The position numbers were made by a program, and so were the translations under genes. A stretch of DNA of 7,771 bases, from positions 1 through 7,771 of the forward strand of contig JAUVAG010000038.1 of NCBI GenBank assembly GCA_030591825.1, written 5' to 3'. This DNA comes from Dethiosulfatibacter sp. (GTDB lineage: Bacteria; Bacillota; Clostridia; Tissierellales; Dethiosulfatibacteraceae). Shown here one piece after another: positions 1 through 7,506 of this stretch; position 1 is the first letter of the stretch; each line of letters starts with the position of its first letter. A model generated the notes under the pieces. It was given only the letters and a program-made list of their open reading frames with translations. It had not been told where the DNA came from and made no database searches.

Positions 1-781
1 GTCTTTCACTGATTGTCACTTCTCCCTTGTTGATAACCTTGTCCACAGTGTCTTTCATTGATTCAGATACAACAACTTTTGCAAATCCCTTTTCACAAAG
101 CTTTCTAATCTGCATCCTTGTTGAGCCTGTACTTTTAATCAACTTGTTTATTTCAACAGGTCCATTCCTTACTGTAGCTAGTATATGAAGTTGCTTGTGG
201 GAATTTTTCCTTATATAGTCCTCAAAATCAGTTTTAAGAAGATGAACAGATTCAACAACCTTCTTTTCAAAAGACTTGTCCCTTGTTTCAATTATAGCAT
301 GACCGTTTTCAAGGGAGGATTTCAAAAAATCAAATATCCTTCTGTCCTTGAGAATGTCAGAAAGCTTCTTTATTGCTATCCACTTGTTTTTCGGCAAAAG
401 GTCTTCAAAAATATCTGATTTGTCAGATTCTGATTTTATAAGGATTTCAATCTTTGTCATGGGTGGATTCATCAATGAAAAAGCTTCATTGAATCTTGAA
501 AGGTATGTTTCCCTTATCCATTCCGCCAGCAGGATTTTATTTCCGTCCATTATTGGCTCTTCGTCTATGACCGATATTATATCCTTGACCTTGTCCTCAT
601 CAATCTCTGCATATTCCTCTTCGGATACAACAAGTCCAACAATAAGAGAATTGTTGAAATTCACCAGTACTCTTCTTCCTGTCAATGTTTCTTCGAAAGA
701 ACCTACGCAGATCTTGTAACAATAGGACTTATCTGTATTTCTCGATTTATTGTTTATGATAATATTACAATACCTAATCAT
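1..781 (-). CDS. priA: Primosomal protein N' (PriA helicase), N-terminal 260 residues, cut by window edge
   Basis: PriA is the superfamily 2 helicase that reloads the replisome at stalled forks. The frame is open from an ATG at 781 to the left edge of the window with no stop, giving 260 codons. Residues 1-105 fit the 3'-primer-end binding domain: an N-terminal strand, then TGRRVLVNFNNSLIVGLVVS (residues 34-53), the counterpart of the family's G-x-x-V-x-V-P-F-G...G-x-V segment. Residues 105-180 are a less conserved linker. Residues 185-240 look like the winged helix, with a helix-turn-helix-like stretch around INKLIKSTGSTRMQIRKLCE. The helicase motifs, zinc-binding cysteines and C-terminus lie outside the window (the family is usually over 700 residues). 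The start is supported by GGAAGTGG about 5 nt upstream. It lies downstream of rpoZ but is separated from it by a terminator, so it probably has its own promoter. Identification rests on motif reading and on the conserved rpoZ/priA neighbourhood. Confidence 0.87.
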   Translation of the reverse strand, partial: MIRYCNIIINNKSRNTDKSYCYKICVGSFEETLTGRRVLVNFNNSLIVGLVVSEEEYAEIDEDKVKDIISVIDEEPIMDGNKILLAEWIRETYLSRFNEAFSLMNPPMTKIEILIKSESDKSDIFEDLLPKNKWIAIKKLSDILKDRRIFDFLKSSLENGHAIIETRDKSFEKKVVESVHLLKTDFEDYIRKNSHKQLHILATVRNGPVEINKLIKSTGSTRMQIRKLCEKGFAKVVVSESMKDTVDKVINKGEVTISER

Positions 782-836
782 GGTCCCACTTCCGTAAAAA
801 ATTTAATATTTAAAGAGCATAAACCCTTCAGTGTTT

Positions 837-886
837 AATAAGTTCCAAATACCAGGTACTGACAATAAAGCACAGTCCTGATTATA
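837..886 (-). promoter_or_regulatory. Possible priA promoter elements
   Basis: Two weak candidates read toward priA. One is a perfect TATAAT at 886-881, but its -35 at an 18-nt distance (TTCCAT at 910-905) is poor. The other is TTGTCA at 865-860 with TATTAA at 840-835, but the spacing of 19 nt is long. A promoter is expected here because rpoZ ends in a strong terminator and priA follows after a gap. Which box is used cannot be decided from sequence. Confidence 0.3.
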
Positions 887-889
887 AAT

Positions 890-923
890 AAAATCCGCAG
901 GTACATGGAACCCTTCGGATTTT
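890..923. terminator. Hairpin with T-tracts, possible second or bidirectional terminator
   Basis: Arms AAAATCCG (890-897) and CGGATTTT (916-923) pair perfectly over 8 bp. After one C/T mismatch, AGG (899-901) pairs with CCT (912-914) around a 10-nt loop. On the plus strand the stem runs into six T residues (920-925). On the minus strand it runs into TTTTATTTAT. It may back up the rpoZ terminator or act as an attenuator ahead of priA. No plus-strand gene reads into it. Confidence 0.4.
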
Positions 924-981
924 TTGACATTCCATAAAGACTCGTTAATGATTTCTACGAATCACTTTTGTACTTCCAGAA

Positions 982-1018
982 AATTAAATAAAGCTTGCAG
1001 AGCAAGCTTTATTTAATT
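982..1018 (-). terminator. Intrinsic terminator of the yicC-remA-gmk-rpoZ operon
   Basis: A perfect 17-bp inverted repeat (982-998 against 1002-1018) closes on a 3-nt loop. On the minus strand the GC-containing core GCTTGC/GCAAGC is followed by TTTATTTAATTTTC, the pattern of a Rho-independent terminator. The 5' arm on that strand overlaps the last codons and the TAA of rpoZ (1009-1011), so a ribosome finishing rpoZ would sit on the hairpin. Confidence 0.85.
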
Positions 1019-1203
1019 ACTTCATAATCAATTTTGCCGGCGTAAAATTCTTCCACTGCAATATTTACGGGCTTTAATTGTGCTGTTTTAATAAGTATTT
1101 CTTCACCTTCCACTATCGCTCTTGCTCTTTTTGATATTACTGTTACCAACATGTATCTGCTTTCAACCATTTTCAATAGTTCATCAATCGGCGGTTTTAT
1201 CAT
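1009..1203 (-). CDS. rpoZ: DNA-directed RNA polymerase subunit omega
   Basis: Omega is the small RNA polymerase subunit that binds and stabilises beta' and helps assembly of the core enzyme. The 64-residue product fits the short Firmicutes form. It shows the family pattern: PPIDELL near residue 4, then VESRYMLVTVISKRAR (residues 13-28, counterpart of the usual SKYTLVxxAAKRAR helix), and KPVNIAVEEFYAGKI (residues 44-58) near the C-terminus. The start lies 1 nt after the gmk stop, and a strong GGGAGG lies inside the last gmk codons about 7 nt upstream, so the two are surely co-transcribed. The gmk-rpoZ pair is a conserved neighbourhood in bacteria and supports the call. The stop codon is embedded in the terminator hairpin. 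Confidence 0.93.
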   Translation of the reverse strand: MIKPPIDELLKMVESRYMLVTVISKRARAIVEGEEILIKTAQLKPVNIAVEEFYAGKIDYEVIK

Positions 1204-1204
1204 C

Positions 1205-1810
1205 TTAATCCTCCCTTATCCTGTTTATTAATTGTTTCTGACGATTTGCCTTGTTCTTTTCCGCGACAATAATAGCTTCTATCTTGTCCACAGCATTTTC
1301 TATATAATCGTTAACAATTGCGTAATCATACTTGAATGCATAGCTTAGTTCCTCATAAGCACAATCCATTCTTTTGATAATAGCCTCTTTACTGTCTGTT
1401 CCCCTGGATGTTATTCTTTCCTTCAATTCCTGAAGAGATGGAGGCAATATGAAAATAAATACTCCGTCCTGATATTCTTCCTTCACTTTTAGTGCTCCCT
1501 GAATATCTATCTCAAGTATTACGTCGACACCTTTGTCAATCAATTCTAACACTTTCCACTTCGGAGTTCCATAATAATTTCCATATACACTTGCATATTC
1601 CAGAAAATCATTGTTCTCAATCCTTGATTCAAACTCCTCAGTACTAATAAAATAATAGTTTATACCTTCGACTTCCTTGCCTCTCAAGGCTCTTGTTGTA
1701 CAGGATATCGAAAGTGCAATATCATTGTTTCTCTCAATCAATTCCTTGCATAATGTGCCCTTTCCAGCCCCGGAAGGACCCGAAACAACTATTAAAACTC
1801 CTTTAGTCAT
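1205..1810 (-). CDS. gmk: Guanylate kinase
   Basis: Gmk phosphorylates GMP to GDP with ATP in the cytoplasm, a step needed for GTP, dGTP and (p)ppGpp supply. The 201 residues match the usual length. Visible parts are the P-loop GPSGAGKG (residues 11-18), the GMP-binding segment with R40, R43, E46 and Y52, the FLEYA stretch (E71), YYGTP (residues 79-83), EIDIQGA (residues 100-106) and a lid around [10 protein letters not shown] (residues 131-140). The motif normally written RxPRxGE reads RALRGKE here, so the proline and glycine are changed while the charged GMP-contacting positions remain. The start overlaps the remA stop by 8 nt, and GGAGTGG lies just upstream. remA-gmk-rpoZ is a standard Firmicutes arrangement. 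Confidence 0.97.
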   Translation of the reverse strand: MTKGVLIVVSGPSGAGKGTLCKELIERNNDIALSISCTTRALRGKEVEGINYYFISTEEFESRIENNDFLEYASVYGNYYGTPKWKVLELIDKGVDVILEIDIQGALKVKEEYQDGVFIFILPPSLQELKERITSRGTDSKEAIIKRMDCAYEELSYAFKYDYAIVNDYIENAVDKIEAIIVAEKNKANRQKQLINRIRED

Positions 1811-2069
1811 TTTCCACTCCTTTTACAATACTATCTATAGTCATAAATCTTTGTGCTACAGTTTCAGGCTGAATGGCCGATAATACAACATGGTTACTGT
1901 CCATGACAATAACAGCCCTGGTTTTTCTTCCATATGTGGCATCGATAAGCTTATTACCATCCCTTGCATCATTAATCACCCTTTTTATGGGGGCAGACTC
2001 GGGACTTATTACAGCTATAACCCTGTCTTCCGAAACTATGTTGCCAAAACCTATGTTAATCATTCTCAT
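1803..2069 (-). CDS. remA: RemA family DNA-binding regulator (DUF370, YlzA-like)
   Basis: RemA is a small ring-forming DNA-binding protein. In Bacillus subtilis it activates biofilm matrix and osmoprotection genes; its role in this organism is unknown. The 88 residues are nearly all family consensus: [20 protein letters not shown] (residues 4-23), [25 protein letters not shown] (residues 41-58) and [12 protein letters not shown]. The basic positions reported to matter for DNA binding (Arg after SED, and the YGR-K/R-TR cluster) are kept, with Lys at the second position of the cluster. The first ATG (2069) is preferred to the second (2063) because AGGTGAT, overlapping the yicC stop, sits at a suitable distance from it. 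The gene lies between yicC and gmk, as is usual in Firmicutes. Confidence 0.95.
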   Translation of the reverse strand: MRMINIGFGNIVSEDRVIAVISPESAPIKRVINDARDGNKLIDATYGRKTRAVIVMDSNHVVLSAIQPETVAQRFMTIDSIVKGVEND

Positions 2070-2077
2070 ACAATCAC

Positions 2078-2965
2078 CTATTCTATATTTTGAACCTGTT
2101 CTCTCATCTTTTCTATACAGTTCTTGACTTCAACAGCTCTTTGAGTAATATCAACAGAACTTGACTTGGAAGCAATTGTATTTGCTTCCCTGTTTATTTC
2201 CTGAAGAATGAAATCAAGCTTTCTCCCTATTACTCCGCCCTTGTTTAGCGTTTCAACCATCTGTTTGATATGACTTCTAAACCTGACTATCTCTTCATTG
2301 ATATCCGCCCTATCGGCAAAAAACACTATTTCATTAGATAGCTTACTTTCATCAATTGTATACTTGTCAGTCAATAACTCGCTTATTCTGTTTTCAAGCT
2401 TAAGTTTATATTCCTCAACTACAGTACCTGCATAGGTTTCTATTTCATCAATAAGAACATCGATTCTATGGGCCTGCTTGACGATATCATTCTTAAGCTC
2501 CTCCCCTTCAATGTTCCTCATGTCTATAAGCTCTTTTATTGAATTTTCAATAGCTTCCTCAAGAACAATCCATGTTTCATCTTCACCTTCCTCTGATTTT
2601 CTTGTTTCAAGAATATCAGGAAGCTTTAAATATGTATCCAAAGATGGTGATTCCTCAAGTTCTAAAACCTCTATCAGTTCCTCTAACGCTTTCTTGTAAA
2701 GTATTGCAACGGGTATGTTGGCCTTAACCTCAACATCGCTCTCCTTAAGCATTTCATAAGTGACAGAAACATCCACCCTACCTCTGCTTATGCGTTTTTT
2801 TATAATTCTTCTTATTTTGTCTTCAAAGCTTCTAATGTATTTAGGTGTTCTTATATTTATATCATTGTATCTGTTGTTGATTGTTTTTATCTCAACAGAA
2901 AACTTAATATTTTCGTTTGTGTGTTCGCCTTTTCCAAAGCCTGTCATACTGCCTACAAAGTTCAT
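2078..2965 (-). CDS. yicC: YicC family endoribonuclease (YloC in Bacillus)
   Basis: YicC proteins are endoribonucleases; the E. coli member acts in small RNA turnover. The 295-residue product has normal family length. The N-terminal domain opens with GSMTGFGKG (residues 5-13) and continues with [18 protein letters not shown] (residues 24-41) and [11 protein letters not shown] (residues 58-68). The C-terminal DUF1732 domain carries [16 protein letters not shown] (residues 218-233), [20 protein letters not shown] and the very typical end [11 protein letters not shown]. The start is the ATG at 2965, since GGGAGG lies 7 nt upstream and MTGFG sits near the N-terminus as in homologues. It is the first gene of a four-gene operon running to rpoZ, reading away from rqcH across a 117-bp promoter region. 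Its TAG stop overlaps the remA ribosome binding site. Confidence 0.95.
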   Translation of the reverse strand: MNFVGSMTGFGKGEHTNENIKFSVEIKTINNRYNDINIRTPKYIRSFEDKIRRIIKKRISRGRVDVSVTYEMLKESDVEVKANIPVAILYKKALEELIEVLELEESPSLDTYLKLPDILETRKSEEGEDETWIVLEEAIENSIKELIDMRNIEGEELKNDIVKQAHRIDVLIDEIETYAGTVVEEYKLKLENRISELLTDKYTIDESKLSNEIVFFADRADINEEIVRFRSHIKQMVETLNKGGVIGRKLDFILQEINREANTIASKSSSVDITQRAVEVKNCIEKMREQVQNIE

Positions 2966-3007
2966 TAATTCCTCCCGGGTAATTATTCGTATAATTATTT
3001 ATACTAT

Positions 3008-3036
3008 ATCTTAACATCAATGATTGTAATTATCAA
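3008..3036 (-). promoter_or_regulatory. Likely promoter of the yicC-remA-gmk-rpoZ operon
   Basis: On the minus strand TTGATA (3036-3031) and TAAGAT (3013-3008) are separated by 17 nt, a good sigma-A spacing, placing a start near position 3000 with a 5' leader of about 35 nt. Other -10-like boxes such as TATAAA and TAGTAT occur just downstream in this very AT-rich stretch, so the exact box is uncertain. A promoter is expected because yicC is the first gene on this strand. Confidence 0.45.
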
Positions 3037-3052
3037 TGAAACATTATAATAT
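3024..3052 (+). promoter_or_regulatory. Likely rqcH promoter
   Basis: TTGTAA (3024-3029) stands 17 nt before TAATAT (3047-3052). The overlapping perfect TATAAT (3045-3050) is only 15 nt away from the same -35. Either gives a leader of roughly 25 nt before the ribosome binding site AAGGAG (3071-3076). The boxes interleave with the opposing yicC promoter (3008-3036), so the two polymerases could compete for the same DNA. Confidence 0.45.
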
Positions 3053-3082
3053 AAGAGGATAAATTATTTCAAGGAGAAAAAT

Positions 3083-4825
3083 ATGGCATTAGACGGATTT
3101 TTCCTAAGCAGTGTTGTTTCCGAACTTAACAATACCATTAAAGGAAGTAAAATAGATAAGATTTACCAGCCTGAAAAGGAAGAAATCATTTTAAACTTAA
3201 GATCATCCAAGGGAAACACAAAGCTTATTCTTTCAGCAAACAGCTCCTTCCCAAGGCTTAATACAACCAGTAAAACCTTTAAGAACCCACAGACACCCCC
3301 TTCATTCTGCATGTTCTTGAGAAAGCATCTAACAAGCGGAATAATCAGAAAAATCATTCAAATCAACATGGATAGAATAGTTATGCTAGAAATTGAAACA
3401 AGGGACGAACTTAAAACCTTTGCTATAAAAAGACTGTTCATAGAGATCATGGGAAAACACAGCAATATAGTGTTGACTGATTCAAACAACAAGGTTCTTG
3501 ATTCAATAAAAAGAATCGGCTACAATGTCAGCTCAAAAAGACAAATTTTCCCAGGCGTGAAATATCTCGCTCCAATTTTCGACAAAAAAATAAATTTGAT
3601 GAAAATAGATGATGAGATATTCAAAAAAATTCTTGTTGAGTCCAACCAGGGACTACAGTTGGGAAAATTCATAGTCAAATCTTTTTATGGAATGAGCCCA
3701 TTTTTATCCAGAGAACTTTGCCACAGATCATCTCTGAGTGAAAATAATTTTCTTGGCGAACTTGATGAAGGCAAAATAGACCTTCTTTACAGTACGATTT
3801 CAAAATTGAAAAAAAACATTGAAAATAAAGATTATTCCCCTATTGTATATGCTGACGAAGAATCAGGAGAATATTTGGATTTCCACTGTTTCAGAATGAC
3901 TCATCTAGAAGGATGTTCTCCAATTGATTACAACTCAGTAAATGAAATTCTTGATGTTTTCTATTATGAGAAGGCAAACTTCAACAGCTTTAAACAGAAA
4001 ACATCCAACCTCAGAAAGAAAATTTCAAGTCTTCTTGACAAAAACAAAAAAAAGCTTGGAAAACTCCTGCAGGAACTAACAAAATCTAAAAACAGGGATA
4101 TTTATAAAACATATGGTGATCTTGTTATTGCAAATATATACAAAATCAACAAGGATGATGAAATGCTCGAAGCTATAAACTATATAGATAATTCCCAGGT
4201 TGAAATAAGACTGGACAAAAGACTTACCCCTTCCCAAAACGCCCAGAAGTACTACAAAAGATACAACAAGCTTAAAACTGCCGAAATAAACTTAAAGATA
4301 CAAATAAAAATCACAAAAGAAAACATAGAATATCTAGAAAACATACTATACAACCTTGAATCAGTATCTGAAATAGAGGTACTTGAGGAAATAAAAAAAG
4401 AACTATACGAAACACGTTATATCAACACAATGGAAAAAAAGAAACCCAAGATAGGAAAAAGCAAACCAATATGTCTTGTGTCAAAAGACGGATTTGAAAT
4501 ACTCATAGGGAAAAACAATATTCAAAATGACCTCATAACCTTTAAAATGTCTTCCAAGGAAGATTTATGGCTCCATGCCAAGAATGTTCCCGGTTCACAT
4601 GTTATAGTTAGAGCTGAAGGTAAAGATATTCCGGATTCAACAATCGAAGAAGCTGCTTCCTATGCTGCCTTCTACAGCAAAAATAACAAACAACAAAAAG
4701 TAGAAATAGACTATACTCAAAGATACAACGTAAAGAAACCTAAGGGAGCAAAACCCGGTTTTGTCATATTCCACGAAAATTATTCACTGATTATTGAACC
4801 AAAAAAACCTGAAATCAAGAACTAA
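3083..4825 (+). CDS. rqcH: RqcH (NFACT/FbpA family) ribosome quality-control elongation factor
   Basis: RqcH binds stalled 50S-peptidyl-tRNA complexes, recruits alanyl-tRNA and adds C-terminal alanine tails that mark nascent chains for proteolysis. Older annotation calls it fibronectin-binding protein FbpA. The 580 residues have family length. The NFACT-N domain begins at MALDGFFLSSVVSEL and includes SFPRLN (residues 55-60), PPSFCMFLRKHL and D97/R98, the Asp-Arg pair known in B. subtilis RqcH to be needed for tRNA selection. Residues 300-450 are charged and helical, consistent with the middle coiled coil. The C-terminal NFACT-R domain (about residues 455-570) has EDLWLHAKNVPGSHVIVRAE and a KPKGAKPGFV segment. 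AAGGAG precedes the start. It is the only plus-strand gene, divergent from yicC and convergent with pyrR. Confidence 0.96.
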   Translation: MALDGFFLSSVVSELNNTIKGSKIDKIYQPEKEEIILNLRSSKGNTKLILSANSSFPRLNTTSKTFKNPQTPPSFCMFLRKHLTSGIIRKIIQINMDRIVMLEIETRDELKTFAIKRLFIEIMGKHSNIVLTDSNNKVLDSIKRIGYNVSSKRQIFPGVKYLAPIFDKKINLMKIDDEIFKKILVESNQGLQLGKFIVKSFYGMSPFLSRELCHRSSLSENNFLGELDEGKIDLLYSTISKLKKNIENKDYSPIVYADEESGEYLDFHCFRMTHLEGCSPIDYNSVNEILDVFYYEKANFNSFKQKTSNLRKKISSLLDKNKKKLGKLLQELTKSKNRDIYKTYGDLVIANIYKINKDDEMLEAINYIDNSQVEIRLDKRLTPSQNAQKYYKRYNKLKTAEINLKIQIKITKENIEYLENILYNLESVSEIEVLEEIKKELYETRYINTMEKKKPKIGKSKPICLVSKDGFEILIGKNNIQNDLITFKMSSKEDLWLHAKNVPGSHVIVRAEGKDIPDSTIEEAASYAAFYSKNNKQQKVEIDYTQRYNVKKPKGAKPGFVIFHENYSLIIEPKKPEIKN

Positions 4826-4840
4826 AGTGCTTTAATAAAA

Positions 4841-4881
4841 GGCTGCATTTCAGTTGGATTAATTCCAGCTGAAATGCAGCC
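4841..4881 (-). terminator. Intrinsic terminator of the ylmH-pyrR operon, between convergent genes
   Basis: GGCTGCATTTCAG (4841-4853) pairs perfectly with CTGAAATGCAGCC (4869-4881), and TTGG/CCAG adds four inner pairs (one G-T) around a 7-nt loop. On the minus strand the stem is followed by TTTTATTAAAG, so it should end pyrR transcription. On the plus strand the stem follows the rqcH stop by 15 nt but is trailed by CGGCTGATT, without a T-tract, so it would terminate rqcH poorly unless other factors help. Confidence 0.85.
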
Positions 4882-4909
4882 CGGCTGATTATTCACTTCA
4901 ATACTTGAC

Positions 4910-6338
<1,429 letters not shown>

Positions 6339-6342
<4 letters not shown>

Positions 6343-6800
6343 ATCTTATCAATCTCGTATCTGTCAAGAATAATCAACACGGCCAGCAGCAATGTTCCTA
6401 CAACTACACAAATGTCTGCAAAATTGAATACAGGAAAATCATAAAAACCCCAGAAATTCACATCTATAAAATCCACAACATAGTTGAACCTTAACCTATC
6501 AACAAGATTTCCCAATGCTCCTGCTATTATAAGGTCAAGGGAAAAATTCGCAACCCTGTTGAATCCATTGACCTTTATCCTATAAATGACAACTGCACCA
6601 ATTACAACAGACGTGATTATAATGAAAAACAACTGTTGATTCTGCAATATTCCAAATGCAGCTCCTCTGTTTTCCACATAATTAAGCTTCAGAAAATTGT
6701 CTATTAGAATCATTGAATTTGAAAACTTCAGCAATTCCAAAACAAAATATTTGCTTATTTGATCAATGACCACAAGCAACAATACAATAATAATATGCAT
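6339..6800 (-). CDS. lspA: Lipoprotein signal peptidase (signal peptidase II)
   Basis: LspA is the membrane aspartyl protease that cleaves signal peptides from prolipoproteins after lipid attachment to the lipobox cysteine. The 153-residue protein has four predicted membrane segments, at about residues 2-20, 57-74, 85-100 and 130-147. Conserved blocks are DQISKY (residues 13-18), NYVENRGAAFGIL (residues 40-52), GALGNLVDRLRFNYVVDFID (residues 94-113) and FPVFNFADICVVVG (residues 122-135). The catalytic pair is Asp101 and Asp129. FNFADICVV differs slightly from the common FNxADSxI, but the catalytic Asp and the Asn before it are intact. The start is fixed by AGGAG, which overlaps the mtnN stop 6 nt upstream. 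It overlaps rluD downstream by 4 nt. Confidence 0.97.
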
Positions 6801-6809
6801 GATGTTCTC

Positions 6810-7496
6810 CTATAATAATTCTATGGCTTTTAATGTTATTTTGGCACTAATCTCTGCTGCATACTTGTCGAAGTCATTATACTTGTCTTCAGCTGCTTCA
6901 TCTGCATTGTCAGATATGCACCTTATTGCAACATATGGAGTTTTGTAAAGGTGGCATACATGTCCAATGGATGCACTCTCCATGTCTACGCAAAGAGCAT
7001 TGAATTCATTCCTTAGTTTTACCTTCAATTCATTTTTGCTTACAAACCTGTCTCCGGACACTATTTTTCCTACATGAACCTTTGCTTCTCCTTCAATAAG
7101 GTCGCTGCAAATCTTAATCATGTTTTCATCAGCCTTGAATATTGAAGTATCCATTCTTGGGATTTCCCCTTCCTTGTACCCGAATACAGTAACATCTATA
7201 TCATATTGTTGAGTTTCATTAGATATGACAATATCTCCAATGGATATGGATTCCGACAGGGAACCTGCTATTCCAGTGTTAATTATTGATGATGCCTTGA
7301 AATTGTTAATCAGTATCTGGGTAGAAACAGCAGCATTCACCTTTCCTATACCCGACCTCATGAATACAACTTTCTTTCCTGCATATTCACCACTGTAAAT
7401 TTTAAAATTTAAACAATCTGTTTCTTTTATATTTTCTATCTTTTTCTTGAGAAGCAATACTTCCTCGTCCATTGCTCCTATAATTCCTATTACCAT
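6810..7496 (-). CDS. mtnN: 5'-methylthioadenosine/S-adenosylhomocysteine nucleosidase
   Basis: MtnN (Pfs) hydrolyses the glycosidic bond of S-adenosylhomocysteine and methylthioadenosine, releasing adenine. It detoxifies methylation by-products and feeds methionine salvage and, where LuxS is present, AI-2 formation. The 228 residues match the family. MVIGIIGAMDEEV (residues 1-13) contains Glu12, and SGIGKVNAA (residues 48-56), NTGIAGSL (residues 73-80) and VSGDRFV (residues 146-152) are typical. VDMESASIGHVC (residues 170-181) contains the purine/ribose-binding Met172-Glu173, and IRCISDNAD (residues 191-199) contains Asp196, the catalytic acid position. GGAGG lies 5 nt before the ATG, directly after the ylmH stop. 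Its place between ylmH and lspA is not what I expect from Bacillus, and the function has no obvious link to its neighbours. Confidence 0.96.
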   Translation of the reverse strand: MVIGIIGAMDEEVLLLKKKIENIKETDCLNFKIYSGEYAGKKVVFMRSGIGKVNAAVSTQILINNFKASSIINTGIAGSLSESISIGDIVISNETQQYDIDVTVFGYKEGEIPRMDTSIFKADENMIKICSDLIEGEAKVHVGKIVSGDRFVSKNELKVKLRNEFNALCVDMESASIGHVCHLYKTPYVAIRCISDNADEAAEDKYNDFDKYAAEISAKITLKAIELL

Positions 7497-7506
7497 AATT
7501 CCTCCA

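Larger units (their letters stand above)
782..981. other. Gene-free gap between priA and rpoZ
   Basis: About 200 bp with no convincing gene. It holds the priA leader, a hairpin at 890-923 and weak promoter-like boxes. On the minus strand a 52-codon open frame runs from 961 to a TAA at 803-805, right after an in-frame TGA at 962-964. It has no ATG or GTG until codon 48 and no ribosome binding site, so I do not call it a gene. It could be a remnant. In many Firmicutes coaBC occupies this place, but I see no recognisable CoaBC motif in the frame. Confidence 0.6.

Noticed and set aside
185..719. Two plus-strand open frames (185-418 and 348-719)
   Set aside because: They lie opposite the continuous priA frame, which has family motifs and runs to the window edge. 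They lack ribosome binding sites and resemble no known protein.
890..923. Possible T-box leader, since the minus strand reads AAGGGT...GTACCTGCGG, resembling the T-box motif AGGGTGGNACCGCG
   Set aside because: The conserved block is interrupted by extra bases, there is no specifier stem I can see, and the downstream gene is priA, not an aminoacyl-tRNA synthetase or amino acid gene.
1677..2127. Plus-strand open frames opposite gmk and remA
   Set aside because: They are antisense shadows of clearly identified genes, with no ribosome binding site and low-complexity hydrophobic translations.
2478..3014. Plus-strand open frames opposite yicC
   Set aside because: The serine-rich and hydrophobic translations are what the reverse complement of Glu/Lys/Asp-rich coding sequence produces. 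yicC itself is a clear family match.
3163..3357. Minus-strand open frame inside rqcH
   Set aside because: It is a shadow of rqcH; the plus-strand frame carries the conserved NFACT-N residues.
3083..4825. Annotation as a surface fibronectin-binding protein
   Set aside because: There is no signal peptide, membrane segment or wall anchor. Domain content and D97/R98 fit cytoplasmic RqcH.
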